Shown piece after piece: positions 11,856 to 24,041 of a stretch of 64,000 bases of DNA (positions are counted from its first letter, which is position 1; each line of letters opens with the position of its first letter). The position numbers were made by a program, and so were the translations under genes. The notes beneath the pieces were generated by a model. It was given only the letters and a program-made list of their open reading frames with translations. It had not been told where the DNA came from and ran no database searches. The stretch is from Siphonodentalium dalli (Eukaryota; Mollusca; Scaphopoda; Gadilida; Siphonodentaliidae): assembly GCA_032622095.1 (NCBI GenBank), contig CP136064.1, forward strand, positions 189,211,794 to 189,275,793, in the 5' to 3' direction.

Positions 11856-12292
11856 CAGTAATGCCCGAAGTATATGACCCTTTAACCACAGCAGAATTAT
11901 GGGAAACTTTTCAGGATTTAGTCAGATATATGGCTTGTTGCCATTCACTGGAAAGCTCTCACTGAGAGCTTTCCGATGAATGGACATAATTCTGCTGTAG
12001 TTTAACCCTTTGAGTGACAGGTCCGATTTTTGTATCAACCCATATACCCTGTGCCAATGCTTTCTCTTATATATGCGAGTCGACCATAGGTCGCCTCGCA
12101 TATATAAGAGAATGCATTGGCCTAACAATTTTTCATCATTTGTTATTACTTTTTACAATTTTTTACAATTTTAATAATTTTTAAAAAATCTAAAAAAAAA
12201 TAAAAATGTTTTTTATTTTTTTTAGGGCCGATTTTACAGACCGTAAATTAGGCACTGAAAGGGTTAAGGGTCGATTATTTAGGACATTACTG
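11856..12292. mobile_element. Family A element interrupted by a TTAA element
   Basis: The left arm runs from CAGTAATGCCCGAAG. The right end GTCGATTATTTAGGACATTA with CTG is displaced 260 bp by the element at 12002-12267. The insertion point is the TTAA in the ancestral GGTTAAGGGTCGATT. Confidence 0.75.
12002..12267. mobile_element. TTAA element nested in a family A copy (C5, single hairpin)
   Basis: TTAACCCTTTGAGTGACAGG to CACTGAAAGGGTTAA. It carries the GTCCGATTTTTGTATCAACC block seen in 3519-3733 and one C-type hairpin (about 12051-12121). Confidence 0.8.
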
Positions 12293-12468
12293 TATAAATG
12301 TAAAGAAACAGCCCTTCGTTCGTCACAAACAAATAACTGATAAACAAACGAGAATGATTTCGCCAATGAAAGTCAATTTATTTAATTTATAGAAATTATA
12401 CGAAATATTGGTGTTGTGTGCTGGCAATTTTGATACAAAAGTTCATTGAAATACCTGTATTGGGCAAG

Positions 12469-12711
12469 TTAATTCTTTGAGTGCCAGGTCGATTTTTGTA
12501 TCAACCCATATACCCTGTGCCAATGCATTCTCTTATATATGCGAGTCGACCATAGGTCGCCTCGCATATATAAGAGAATGCATTGGCCTAACAATTTTGT
12601 TTTTATTTTTATTTTTTTTACAATTTTAATAATTTATTCTTATATTCTTTAACAGACTTATTTTGTAGGTTTAGGGCCGATGAGATCGGCCCCTGGCACT
12701 CAAAGGGTTAA
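12469..12711. mobile_element. TTAA element, sister of C5 (C6)
   Basis: TTAATTCTTTGAGTGCCAGG to GGCACTCAAAGGGTTAA, with the same CGATTTTTGTATCAACCC block and a single perfect C-type hairpin (about 12525-12589). Confidence 0.8.
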
Positions 12712-13898
12712 TTCGCTGAGAGCCACAAAAGTGAGTTTTAAATAACTATAAAATGAGACATCTGGTTATCAACTATCCATTTATCCCCAATATTACTGGA
12801 GATACTATTCGTTTTTTTCCCCCAGAAGGATACACCTACAATTTCAACTGATTCTCTTAAGAGAATTCAGTTGTGGGTGTCAGACCAAAATACATCATGA
12901 CTGATCGCCATCACAAGATCCAAAGGTCATCAATATATACCATATATACCAGATGTTTAATGTGGTCTTCAGAGTCTGATTTTCTGTGTATGTACTCTTC
13001 AAATAACCCTGGCTGAATTGATTGTGACATGCTGTTTAAGCCAAAATAAATCAGATTTTGCATTCCAAGTACATGTGAAGACGTGTTTTGAGAATATACA
13101 GCAGAAAATTTGAAGGCTTTAGAATTACAGAAATTAAGTACATGCTCCAAAATGCTTAAGAGAATAGCTGAATGCCATTTAGAGCCAGAACATAAAATTC
13201 ACCATAAAAGCATTTTAAGACAATTGAATAATTCTTATACACTTCAATTTTCAAATACCATAAGCTATAAAACAAAATCAGACTAAAACATAATGAAAAG
13301 TCTGCGTTCTCAACCAAGAAATGACATGAATACTAAGAATCCAATTAATTAGGTGGCAACAAAATAATACCCAAGTGAGATTAAATGGTGCAACCATAGG
13401 CAATATAAATCGATATCTATTAATACATATACTTCAATTTATAGTATGCCTCAAAATTGGTATTTTATATACAGAAACTTTAAAAAATAATGATCCAGGC
13501 GTGAAATATTTCGATCTGGCTCCAAAGGAATCCACATTCCTTGATTCCCATAGGTAACCATGAGTCAAACAAGATGAATATGACCCATGGGAAGGCTTCT
13601 GAAAATCCATACTGTCACTACTTACTGAAGTTTGCTTCACTATCACTTGTTAAACCTGGAGTAATTCAAGAATTCATTACTCAATCATGATTAGAAATCA
13701 AATCGTCAATATAAGTGGATGGGTATGTTGTTTTTATTTTTACTTGTTGGTGGGACAATGTGTTTAGTTCGCAATATATAGAATTCAATATATAAATATG
13801 CTTGATACTTATGTAGGGCAAAACGTAACTACTTTTGTGATACATGTAAATGTAGTTCGTTAATATATTCAAATTTAGGCACCATTACTCTGAAGTTA

Positions 13899-14108
13899 TA
13901 GTAATACTCTAAATAATCGACTCCTTAACAACAGCAGAATTATGGGTAACTTTTCAGTATTTCAATAATATGGCTTGTTGCTATTCATCGGAAAGCTCTC
14001 AGTGAGAGCTTTCCGATGAATGTCAATAAGCCATATTTCCGACTAAATGCTGAAAAGTTACCCATAATTCTGCTGTGGTTAAGGAGTCGATTATTTAGAG
14101 CATTACTG
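13899..14108. mobile_element. Family A palindrome
   Basis: Degenerate left end AGTAATACTCTAAATAATCG and good right end TTTAGAGCATTACTG; the arms meet at CTCTCAGTGAGAG. Confidence 0.85.
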
Positions 14109-14744
14109 TATACTTTGTGTTTGACTGAGAATACAAAAGCATGTGGAAAAATTAAGCAAAACACACTGGAGATGAACGATGATGTATGCCTGGTATATAT
14201 GACATTGTCTTTAATAGTGTCTCAGTTAAAAACATGCTGTTTTATCAGATTCATTTGAATTCCATATACATCAGGAGCTTCAGAAAGACGACAAATTTGG
14301 TGATGCTGGTCCTGTACTCATGTATCTAATGAATAATTCATTGTTATCATGTACTTGTAAATATTGTAAAAATAAACAATCAATCAATGTGAACCAAAGA
14401 ATAACCTTAGAAAACCTCAAGCGTCTAGATGCTGGTAGCCTGTGTGTTTTACACATGGTTATATGCAAGATATACATACACAAAAACATGCTCCATTTTT
14501 GTATCAACAATATGTGTATTCATACGTCACATTTATTGACGATTGGTGGTCATCCGTATCAGTTCGACAACACAATTATTGCCTTGTAGGGCTGCAAGAT
14601 GTAACTTTTTTCACGTCACCGAAGCGTTTTTATTTAATGTAAGGTCAACGATTATTCAGTGCATTTAAGTTAGGTACATATAGCTGCCTGTCAAGTGTAG
14701 TTTATTCTCTGATCCAAACATAAAATCTGAGCGTTTTTATTTAA

Positions 14745-15504
14745 AGGGGGACTGTACACTAATTCCGGCCATTTATTGGACCATCTCCTATTATACACAA
14801 GAGAATATATCCAACAAATGAATGAATTTGAGCCATCAATGAGTGCAACATACACAGTACCATGTGGAGGTTGTAGCCCAGTGGTTCGAGTGTCGGACTT
14901 GTAACGATGTTACTGCACCGGCATGAGTTCGCGCCCGGCTGGTGGACTCTCGTCTCCACAACAGTGGCTTGACCAGATTAAGCGGTGTATGCGCTATATA
15001 TAGCCACACGCTGTTTCAAATCTCGTGCCAGGTTGTGACCCTTGGGCAAGGTCACTTGTACTGTGCTCGCTTCGTCGTACCTGGATGAGAAATAGGGACC
15101 TGGTTGTTGGGTAAGTGTAAGCCAAGAGCAATCTTGTGAAGCGCCATTATGGCTGCATGCGTTTAAGGATTACTCAACATGGCATTGACTCAACAGCTGG
15201 GGTAATAATGTGAAGCGTTAGGGCCCTTGCGGGGATACGCGCTATATAAGCTACTTCATTATCATTACACTTATTTACTTCATGAACGATGTTTAACATG
15301 GTAACCATAATGAAAATGAGTTTATGGCTCGAGTCATTAACTCATTTTCATTATAATTACCATGTTTTACATCATTCATGAAGTAAATAAGTGTATGTTG
15401 CACTCATTGATGGCTCAAATTCATTCATTTGTTGCATATATTCTGTTGAGTATAATAGGAGATGATTCCATAAATGGCGGATTTAGTGTACAGTACTTAC
15501 CCCT
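14745..15504. mobile_element. TTAA-flanked palindromic element interrupted by a SINE
   Basis: TTAA at 14741-14744 and 15505-15508 flank inverted ends (AGGGGGACTGTACACTAA, and its near complement at the right). Arms 14745-14855 and about 15388-15504 are inverted copies; a second inverted pair lies at about 15266-15320 and 15335-15398. The SINE accounts for the asymmetry. Confidence 0.75.
14856..15265 (+). mobile_element. tRNA-derived SINE
   Basis: The 5' part has a pol III A box (TAGCCCAGTGG, 14874-14884) and a B-box-like GAGTTCGCGCCCG (14925-14937) at tRNA-like spacing. The body contains CCCTTGGGCAAGGTCACTT and the 3' end has GCGCTATATAAGC followed by a short TCATTATCAT tail, both typical of animal SINEs. 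It is flanked by TACAC (14851-14855 and 15266-15270), a short TSD. Confidence 0.8.
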
Positions 15505-15779
15505 TTAATGTAAGGTCCCTTAAACCTACATGTCGTGCAATTTCCTCACACTCCTGATAAATTCTAGTATAAAAAGTGTGTCTATTTCAGACATAGTTCA
15601 AACATAAAATCTGACCCAAACAGTAACATCGACCCGAAAAGATATAATAATCGCTAATTCCATTGCCAACCTAACAACCCCAGTAGAACATGACTACATT
15701 TCCCAACAATTAAGCCATGTAGAAGGTTACGGCCAACCACCAGGTCACACAAAATGGCTAAATGCACAAGACATAAGTA

Positions 15780-15992
15780 CAGTAATTCCCTAAGTAATCG
15801 ACTCCTTAACCACAGCAGAATTATGGGTAACTTTTCAGGATTTAGTCGGAAATATAGCTTGTTGCCATTCATCGGAAAGCTCTCGGGGAGAGCTTTCCGA
15901 TGAATGGCAACAAGCCATATTTCCGACTAAATCCTGAAAACTTACCCATAATTCTGCTGTGGTTAAGGAGCCGATTACTTAGGGCATTACTG
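15780..15992. mobile_element. Family A palindrome, near perfect
   Basis: CAGTAATTCCCTAAGTAATC to GATTACTTAGGGCATTACTG with TA outside; almost perfect arms meeting at CTCTCGGGGAGAG. One of the youngest-looking copies. Confidence 0.88.
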
Positions 15993-16384
15993 TACGCCTG
16001 TTTTTTGTAGGGTTATATTTTGTGAATACAAGCATGTACAGAATAAATGGTCTACCAGCATCTTGCTGAAGATCTACTGAACAATGATACAATATTGAGG
16101 CTGTCAAAAGTACAAAACTTCAGAGGTCACTTTCAGAAATGAAAACTAAGGTCAATTTAATAGCAATTTAGACTGATGAGGAATGAAATGACTTTTGTAT
16201 CGATACTTTTACAAGAGACATGTGATTTGGAATCATTATCAGGTTAGTCCATTCAACATCGGGGAGACATAAACTTGGGAGCAAAATATAAATCTGAAAT
16301 AGATTTTCTCCACATTACAAGAAACTTGAAACTGTAATGCAGAAATTAAGAACAAACCTATCTGGAAACAAGTTACCTTACTCT

Positions 16385-16716
16385 TTAACCCCTTTCTATA
16401 CTTAATGGTTTCTCCCTATGAGTTATACAAGTATATAGTGGAATGGTCTATTATTCATTTGGGGGGCTTTTCATGAAAAAATGGCAGACAGGAAAAAAGA
16501 TAATAGAAGTGCAGAATGATTAATTTTCATTGGAGAGAAATGTTATGATGATGAACTTTAAGTTCAAATGAAAATGAATCCTTCTACATTTCTATTACCT
16601 TTTTGCCTGTCTGTCATCTGCTTATTTTTGCTGAACACCCCTCCAGATGAATAATAGACACTTCCAATGTATACTTTATAACTGAATGGGAGAATCCATT
16701 TAGTATAGAAAGGGTT
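16385..16716. mobile_element. Family D TTAA element (D3)
   Basis: TTAACCCCTTTCTATACTTA at the left and TAGTATAGAAAGGGTTA at the right. Inverted sub-terminal motifs GTCTATTATTCATTTGG and TGAATAATAGAC are present. Confidence 0.75.
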
Positions 16717-17145
16717 ATCGAGGAGTCAAGAGCAAATTGAAGCTTTTGTCAAAAATATGCAAAATGGGAATTCATTGGGTGAAAACACAAGGGAGTTTGC
16801 TTTAAAACAGTACAGGTGTAAAAACATGTAAAAAAAAAAAAATCAAAAAAAATCACAAGAGATAGAAATAGGTCAATTGAGTCATATAAATAGCAACATA
16901 TGAGGTGTTAGTAAAGCAATCTTCTCTTCAGTTCACATGGAATAGCGAACCAATAATAATTTATGGGTAAATCTAGATAAAGGTCCCATCACCAGGAGTT
17001 CTCAATGTTGACCAGTCCCTGAATGATATATGAAACACTGTGTTGCTAGCACTCTGTGACCAGTACAGCCCATTTTCCATTTTGAAGAAAATTATGTACA
17101 TCACTTATCCAAGTATAATGACAGAGAATCACTAAAATTAGTGTA

Positions 17146-17256
17146 CAGTAATGCCCTAAATAATTGACTACTTAACCACAACATAATTATGAGTAACTTT
17201 TCAGGATTTAGTCGGAAATATGGCTTGTTGCCATTCATCAGAAAGCTCTCACTGAG
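17146..17256 (+). mobile_element. Family A left half only
   Basis: CAGTAATGCCCTAAATAATT through CTCTCACTGAG, stopping exactly at the palindrome centre. Confidence 0.8.
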
Positions 17257-18752
17257 TTACCGGGAACACTTCAAAAGTGAATACTATTAGATGTATTTTG
17301 GAGTGCAAACCTTGATGTGGCTAAAAGTCAGTGTTTTAATACGGTCATACACGAAATCAAAATACGTGGTCTGTACTGCTCTGGGACAAGAATACCCTGT
17401 GTGAAGCTTCAACATGGTCCATAATCCAGGGACAAGTCAATCAACGATAGAGAATGAATATTGAGATCTCCATAATTCCAAATATTAAATTTTTCTCATA
17501 CAGCTTTATAGAAAAATTCCATAGCATTTTGAATAAAAGTAGATTTCTAAGAACAGTTGATAAATGTAAATCAACAGGAATTCAGAGAAGAATATTATGA
17601 GATCAAAGTTAATGACAAAATGTGACACCCTAATGCAGGACCAGTTATTATTTTAGAGAAATCGGGAGAAATAGGAAGTTTTGGAGAGATCAATATGGTT
17701 TTAGTGATACTGATAGGCAACAAAATTTTAGGGAAATATTTATTACCATCTTGCATCATTTCTGTATAAAAATAATCAAATAATGTATAAGAATAACTAA
17801 ACAAAAATATTTGTAAAAACATTCCATAATTTAACTCAGAAACAGTAAAGAAAATAAAGATATGAAAAAATACATGTCTCCAAATGAAATAATTAAATCT
17901 TGGTTACTAACATCTAGAAGTTCTGAGAAATTGATTTCTTGATAAGTGTTGTTCAATTTATCTCATTAATGATATTTATAATTTATTATTAATTGCATAA
18001 CTATTTAAACTCAACCAAACGATGCTAACTATACAAACTATAAAAATAATTTCAAAATGAATGGGCCTTAACTGAAAATGAAATATTACACACAGGCTGA
18101 TGTATTCTCTTTGAAAGAGTACACAAATTAAAAATTTATTTTCTAATACAATAACAAAAGCATAACATGAATGTCTTATTGCAGGAGCTAAATATTTATT
18201 TCCAGTTGAAACCTTCATCAATAAAACCATGATCTGTTAGCAATTATTTAACATAGCATAAACCAAGTTTCCCTCAGCATTGATATTTAAAAATCTAAAT
18301 CTCCTTTCAACATGTTGTTTGACTAAATTTTGCCTTATTAACAACAGAAAGCCTCTTTATTTTAGAGTTATCCATATTCATCTGCAATTTGGTCTGAGAC
18401 TATCGTCTCATCGACTGATTACTGGGCCACTAATAATTCTCGATGGTGAGAATAATAGTTTTCAAAAATCGATATCTAATAACTTGGGAGCTTTGATGGG
18501 TGGGTTCCTCGACTCAAATCAAATATCCCACATCCCAAATCCAAATATTTAGCAATCAAGGTGCTTAATCCGATTATGCATCTTTAAGCTCTTTTCAAAA
18601 GATTTAAATTTTGATAACTTTTGCTGCAATAACGACTAATATATCTCGCCAACATCCTGATAACCTTGTGTTCATGTTCTTCTGCCTTCAGAGATAATAA
18701 ATGAATGTGATCTAAAGCAAAGCATTGAAATGGATGTCATGAATAATGTGTT

Positions 18753-19100
18753 CAAGTCTGAGTTTAGTGTGTCTGTCATTTGCAGAATGGTGTCCCCTGG
18801 CTGCATTTAGTGACACGATCCCACATAGCGGGCTAGCATCTTCAAATTCACCCTCAGGGAACCTCATTCTGCTTAGGCCTCAACTGCTATGGGAGACCTA
18901 GGATCAGATCGAAGTACCCCAGTTGAATTTAATTGTTAATTTGAGATTATAGATAATTCCCATAAGATGAGGCCTAAGCAGAATGAGGTCCCCCAGAGGG
19001 TGAATTTGGTGATGCTAGCCCACTATGTGGGATATCATCACTAAGTTCACCCTCTGGGGACTTCATTCTGCAAATGACAGACACTCTAAACTCGGGCTTG
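18753..19100. mobile_element. Family E hAT-like double-hairpin element (E1)
   Basis: Ends CAAGTCTGAGTTTAGTG and CTAAACTCGGGCTTG are inverted; flanks AATGTGTT and AATGTATT form an 8-bp TSD (7/8). Each end carries a subterminal palindrome of the GTGAATTTAGTGATGC type; the left one is damaged. Confidence 0.75.
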
Positions 19101-20375
19101 AATGTATTGTTCATACCACTGATAATGCACAAAATAGAAGGTAGAAAATAGAGACGAGATATAAATTGGAGAAAATATGTGCTAAACTTATTGACATTAA
19201 TAAATGACATCAGCCTTGTTTTATTTTACTGATTTCATTTACTTTGATATCTTGTTACAAACATGTGATCTCTCTTCTGTATATTGATTTATGGGTATAA
19301 AATAATAAAGTTGACTCGGGGACACTAGTCAAACAAAAGCTTCGATCAACAGGAATTAATTTTTATCACACACCTATTACGAAAATCACATTGTTCCTGT
19401 GGTGTCAAACAATGTGGATTCGGACAACGTCGTGGGGGCATACAATAAACAAAGCATTCCACCCCTGGATCGGCTAGCACTGGGTTTAACGGTAATTTCA
19501 ATTGCCAGTGGCTATTATTACCCAGACATATAAATGTCCATAAAAGTTAGTTGATAGATTCCATAGGATTTATATTGAAAAAAATACCCCAATAAAGTAT
19601 AATTAACATTTTTTACTGGGTTTGCAGATGGTTGTGCGTGAATTGGAAATTTTAATCTGGAAACGAGTATGTTCGGTCTCCGGTCGGGACAAGTTTGTAT
19701 AAAAACAAACCACAATAATTTCGCACCAATTATATTTTTGCCATATAAAACATGAATAAAAAGGTTGCACGCGCTTTTCAGGACCATATCGCGCTAAGGT
19801 ATATAAATTTGATAAAATAGACAAGCTAAGGGCTCAGGTAAAAAACAATCGGACAAACCTGGTTTTTGACTCTATGAATATGTTGTGAAAGGTCCATATA
19901 CCAAATATGAATGAAATCGGTTGCAGTATGTTCAAATTAATTTTTTTTAGCTATAAATAGAAACAAGTGCCATAACTCTGTTTAGAAAGTTGGCGGGGCA
20001 GATTTTCCATGTGCAACTGTCACACTTGACTATAAACTGATACCACAAATTTATTCCTTCAATAAATGGCTATGTTATTTAGGATTAGGGCCATCTGCCC
20101 AGACATTCGGCAGCCCGTCAACTGTCCCTCTTCAAACCAAAAGTCGAGTTTTTGAGAGAAAAAACTTGACTAATATATCTGTTGTTTTCCAAAGAAGAGA
20201 GGCCACACCCTTAAGTAAGAAATGAGTGACTTATAAGTGGGTTAGCAGGATGTTGTAGAGAAGCCAGAAGACAATAATAAGTACTTATGTGTTTACCTTC
20301 TGAAAAAGAAATATGAAAGACTTAATTAGTAACTTTAATTAACAAACTGTAATTAACAACATAAACAACAGTGAT

Positions 20376-20822
20376 TTAACCCTTTCTATACTAAATACTC
20401 ATTGAAGTGTAGTTATCCTTTTGGGAATGTTCAGATACAGTGATGCCCTAAATAATCGGCTCCTTAACCACAGCATAATTATGGGTAACTTTTCAGGATT
20501 TAGTCGGAAATATGGCTTGTTCACATTCATCGGAAAGCTCTCAGTGAGAGCTTTCCGATAACATGCCATATTTACGATTAAATCCTGAAAAGTTACCCAT
20601 AATTCTGCTGTGGTTAAGGAGCCGATTATTTAGAGCATTACTATAGGTCATTTGTTGATCTTATTATTTGAATATTTCCCTTCAATAAATAAAGAGTCCT
20701 TCTGAACTCATATTATCTGTCTCCTTATATTTCATGAAAACTCATCAAAATGAATAATAGACTGTTCCAATGTATACTGTTATAACTGAATGGGAGAATC
20801 CATTCAGTATAGAAAGGGTTAA
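20376..20822. mobile_element. Family D TTAA element (D4) with nested A copy
   Basis: TTAACCCTTTCTATACTAAA to TATAGAAAGGGTTAA with intact TTAA on both sides. It is split at TGTTCAGA|TA by the palindrome at 20438-20643. Confidence 0.8.
20438..20643. mobile_element. Family A palindrome nested in D4
   Basis: CAGTGATGCCCTAAATAATC to TTTAGAGCATTACTA with TA on each side, inserted in the D4 consensus GTTCAGATAATAAG. Confidence 0.82.
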
Positions 20823-21238
20823 ATGCTTACAAAACTTCATATAGGTTTGTGCAATTGGAAGCACAAGCTAGTGAAGTGATAACAACAAACATGAAAAATA
20901 TCTACAAAAATACACAGTTATGTTATCCATTGCTTCTCTATACAAGTACATTGTAAATCTTAACTAAAAACTATATTATAACTTAATGTGACAAAGCATT
21001 TAATTGAAAGGGCAATAAAACAATCAATGTTGACTCAAACCAAAGTTTACGATCAACAAATATGTTCTGAATTAAATTATTAAATCCATAAAGTTATAAT
21101 ATTGTTAAAAATTGGGTCAATTTATAATTAGTGAATTTCACCAAACAATTTGGCTGTGATAGCACAATGCATATCAGTACTTTAGTAAGAATATATCGGT
21201 CAAACTAGCGGCAAAGAAACTATTATATAGCATATGTG

Positions 21239-21434
21239 GTTAACATAACATGACACCACACTATTAATTTAGTGACACCAGGTGATGGTTAACATAACAT
21301 GACACCACACTATTAATTTAGTGCCACCAGGTGATGGTTAACATAACATGACACCACACTATTAATTTAGTGCCACTAGGTGATGGTTAACATAACATAA
21401 CACCACACTATTAATTTAGTGCCACTAGGTGATA
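21239..21434. repeat. 49-bp tandem repeat, 4 copies
   Basis: The unit starts TTAACATAACATGACACCAC and ends with AGTGCCACCAGGTGATGG. Copies begin near 21239, 21290, 21339 and 21387 with few differences. Confidence 0.85.
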
Positions 21435-21746
21435 TGTCTGAGTATGAGAAGTGTAGAGTGGTTTACATTGCATTGTTTTGGTAAACTTAACCAATAATTT
21501 AAATGAATATCACTTATTGCCATAATTTTGTTTGGATTGTCTTATTTTGGTAAATGTGGCGACATGTATATTGTCACTGACAAGCAACTGATAGAAATAA
21601 TGTTTATTATGTCTTTTATTTCTTATATATATTTCTTATATGGTGTTTTGAGTTTCCAATAACATGTAATGCTAACAGTGCAGGCACAAGAAAATAACTT
21701 TTCACTCAACAACTAAACATTAAAAACAATGGATAACAGAAGTACT

Positions 21747-21879
21747 CAGGGACGCCGAAGAAGGGGGGATGCAGGGTCACTCGCCCCCTTGCCTTGACCC
21801 AGGGGAGTCCAGTGGGTACCCGAAAAGTGCCCTCCTGACAGGTTTGCCCCCTTGCCCTTTGGTGCTTCTGGCGTCCCTG
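21747..21879. mobile_element. Element O: hAT-like, 133 bp
   Basis: CAGGGACGCC and GGCGTCCCTG are perfect inverted ends, flanked by perfect 8-bp GAAGTACT repeats (21739-21746, 21880-21887). The interior is GC-rich (CCCCCTTGCC repeated), unlike its surroundings. Confidence 0.85.
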
Positions 21880-22153
21880 GAAGTACTCAGAAATACTTGA
21901 AATATACCAGGTTTATTTCAACTCATATGATGTTACAAATATCCTCATCAATCAAGCTCTGAGGTAATATTTGCTGTATATGATTTGCAGATATAACCCA
22001 GCATACCATCCAAATATTTCACATAAACAATAACAGGTGCATCAAATAATTCATCAAATGTTAATCTTGAGAAATATAAACAGGAATTTTTTTCTAAATT
22101 TCATTCAAATAGCAAATTGCTAAATTATGTCTATACTATTTATCAAATAAGTT

Positions 22154-22395
22154 CAGGGATGTGGCGACGAGGGATTTAGTCAAAATTTTCAACAGTTGGA
22201 AATTGCATGCCTGACTTAAACATTAGTTTCACACCAAAAATAGGTTGATTTTCCAACCAGTACTTTGTGGGGAGTTTTTTGTTTTTAGACCATAGTCCAA
22301 TAAGTTGGTACATTTGGTAAAAAATTTGACCTGAAATTGCCGTCAGGTGGAATTTTTCCCACCTTAGGTCAGAAGACACTCTAGCCACATCCCTA
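22154..22395. mobile_element. Element P: hAT-like, 242 bp
   Basis: CAGGGATGTGGC and GCCACATCCCTA are inverted ends; flanks AATAAGTT / AATGAGTT form an 8-bp TSD with one mismatch. Confidence 0.78.
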
Positions 22396-22561
22396 AATGA
22401 GTTATCAATACAAAAGGAAAAATTATAGACAAGGTTTCCTTCATCTTTGCCAGCTTGTGATAGATGCTGTGTAGAAGAAAGATCCAACACATGCTTCCGC
22501 TACCCTCCTGGCACTCAGACCAAGGAGGCAGAAAGTTATTGAGTTTTGCATGTTAACAGAA

Positions 22562-22992
22562 CAAGACTTGAAATAGTGAGTGTCATTTGCAGAATGAGGT
22601 CCCCAGAAGGTGAATTTAGTGATGCTACCCCACAGCGTCAGCATCACTAAATTCACCTGCTGGAGACCTCATTCTGCTTAGGCCTAATCTTCTGGGAAGT
22701 ATCTATAGTATCAAAATAACAATGTATTTAGTTACTTCTGTTCAGTTTCTATATCCCACAATTTGTAGAAAATAAAATGCAAATTTGAAGTGACTAATGG
22801 TTGAACATCACCAACTTCAACTGACAACCTTCAATCTGATCCTAGGTCTCGCATAACAGTTAAGGCCTAAGCCGAATGAGGTACCCAGAGGGTGAATTTG
22901 ATAATGCTAACCAGCTGTGTGGGATAGCATCACTAAATTCACCATCTGGGAACCTCATTCTACAAATGACAGACACACTATTTCAACGCTTG
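22562..22992. mobile_element. Family E hAT-like element (E2)
   Basis: Ends CAAGACTTGAAATAGTG and CACTATTTCAACGCTTG. Two hairpins with GAGGTCCCCAGAAGGTGAAT and its complement. TSD not recognisable. Confidence 0.75.
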
Positions 22993-23392
22993 ATGTCCAT
23001 TATATTTGACAATTGCCCAATGGTTTAATATAACATCAATGACTCAGCATACAATGTTGTGATATCACTTAGCAGTGTTCAAGGGTAACCCATATTCTAC
23101 AGAAAGGCCCATGCTCCATTTGGACAAAAGTCTTATCTTTTTCAAGTCTCTTTCAGTAAAATAAGTCATTGGAGAGGCATGAGATGGAACTTTGTCTTGG
23201 CCAGCAGCTATCATAGCCAATGCCAGCGGCTGGTGATGAATACAGAAACATGATCAGAACACTCATTAGAGTTATAAATCTATAAAATATCTATAAAATC
23301 ATGGCAAATTCACTAATATTTCTGTTATTAGCTTCCATGGCTACAGTTATATGCATCCACACAAAACAAATTGCGAGGAGAAGTGAATGATA

Positions 23393-23608
23393 CAGCAATG
23401 CCCTAAATAATCGACTCCTTAACCACAGCAGTATTATGAGTAATTTTTCAGGATTTAGTTGGAAATATGGCTTGTTGCTGCCATTCAACAGAAAGCTCTC
23501 ACTGAGAGCTTTCCGATGAATGGCAACAAGCCATATTTCCAACAAAATCCTGAAAAATTACCTATAATTCTGCTGCAGTTAAGGAGTCGATTATTTAGGG
23601 CATTATTG
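23393..23608. mobile_element. Family A palindrome
   Basis: CAGCAATGCCCTAAATAATC to TTATTTAGGGCATTATTG, TA at the left; arms meet at CTCTCACTGAGAG. It ends about 60 nt from the 3' end of the 23671-23776 exon. Confidence 0.85.
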
Positions 23609-23670
23609 AAGTCCACTTGTTTCTCATCACAATGCACGGAATGCATCACAATGCGAGTATAGATACTTAC

Positions 23671-23776
23671 GTTCATCAGCACTGATGTCTTCACTGCCGC
23701 TGTTATCTTTACTCTTCATAAATGGAAACCGTTTGGAAAAGGAGAAGTTCTTCTTCTTCCTATCACTGGTAGCCAT
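23671..23776 (-). CDS. dlg1: dlg exon: HOOK region with KRFPF motif
   Basis: This 106-nt minus-strand exon follows a TTCATAG acceptor and encodes MATSDRKKKNFSFSKRFPFM, then KSKDNSGSEDISADE plus 1 nt, before a GTAAGT donor. RKKKNFSFSKRFPF corresponds to the conserved KKN-FSRKFPF block of the DLG HOOK. The Ser/Asp/Glu-rich tail matches the variable acidic stretch where other animals splice alternative inserts. It starts in phase 0, so the Met is internal and not a start codon. Its leftover C joins GA of the 48-nt exon at 5624 to give Arg, so direct splicing across the 18-kb intron keeps frame. Optional cassette exons in that intron cannot be excluded. Confidence 0.92.
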
Positions 23777-23872
23777 CTATGAAAATTTTATTTTGGTATT
23801 ATTATATAAAATTAATGCACATAATTTTTCAAGAAGAGATAGGAACCACAATAAATTCTCCAATGTTCCTGT

Positions 23873-24041
23873 CGTATATATAGAGGATCTCCAACAAGTT
23901 ATGTTGGGATATAAGATTTTATGAAACGAGTTTGATAAATTTGATTCACAACGAGTCGTAGACGAGTTGTGAATCAAATTTATGAAACAAATTTCATAAA
24001 ATCTTATATCCCAACATAACGAGTTGAAGATCTTGTATATC
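23873..24041. repeat. Long near-perfect palindrome (family H)
   Basis: GTTATGTTGGGATATAAGAT on the left is exactly mirrored at 24000-24020, with a CGAGTCGTAGACGAG centre. The left arm recurs at 54614-54660. Confidence 0.8.

Larger units (their letters stand above)
5625..23670 (-). other. dlg intron (18.0 kb), repeat-filled
   Basis: The longest dlg intron in the window. It sits at the HOOK, where alternative cassettes are common in DLG genes, but I could not recognise a cassette exon. Repeats are listed separately. Nothing recognisable in 7770-9160, 9950-10230, 10621-11084, 12712-13897, 15993-16384, 17257-18752, 19101-20375, 20823-21238 and 22993-23392. Confidence 0.75.

Noticed and set aside
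14870-14945. A functional tRNA gene
   Set aside because: A and B boxes are present but the cloverleaf is degenerate and the sequence continues into a SINE body and tail with flanking duplication.
23291-23662. Frames reading MNGNKPYFRLNPEKLPIILL and SRIMGNFSGFSRKYGLLPFI in many places
   Set aside because: They are the two strands of the family A palindrome and are present only inside A copies.
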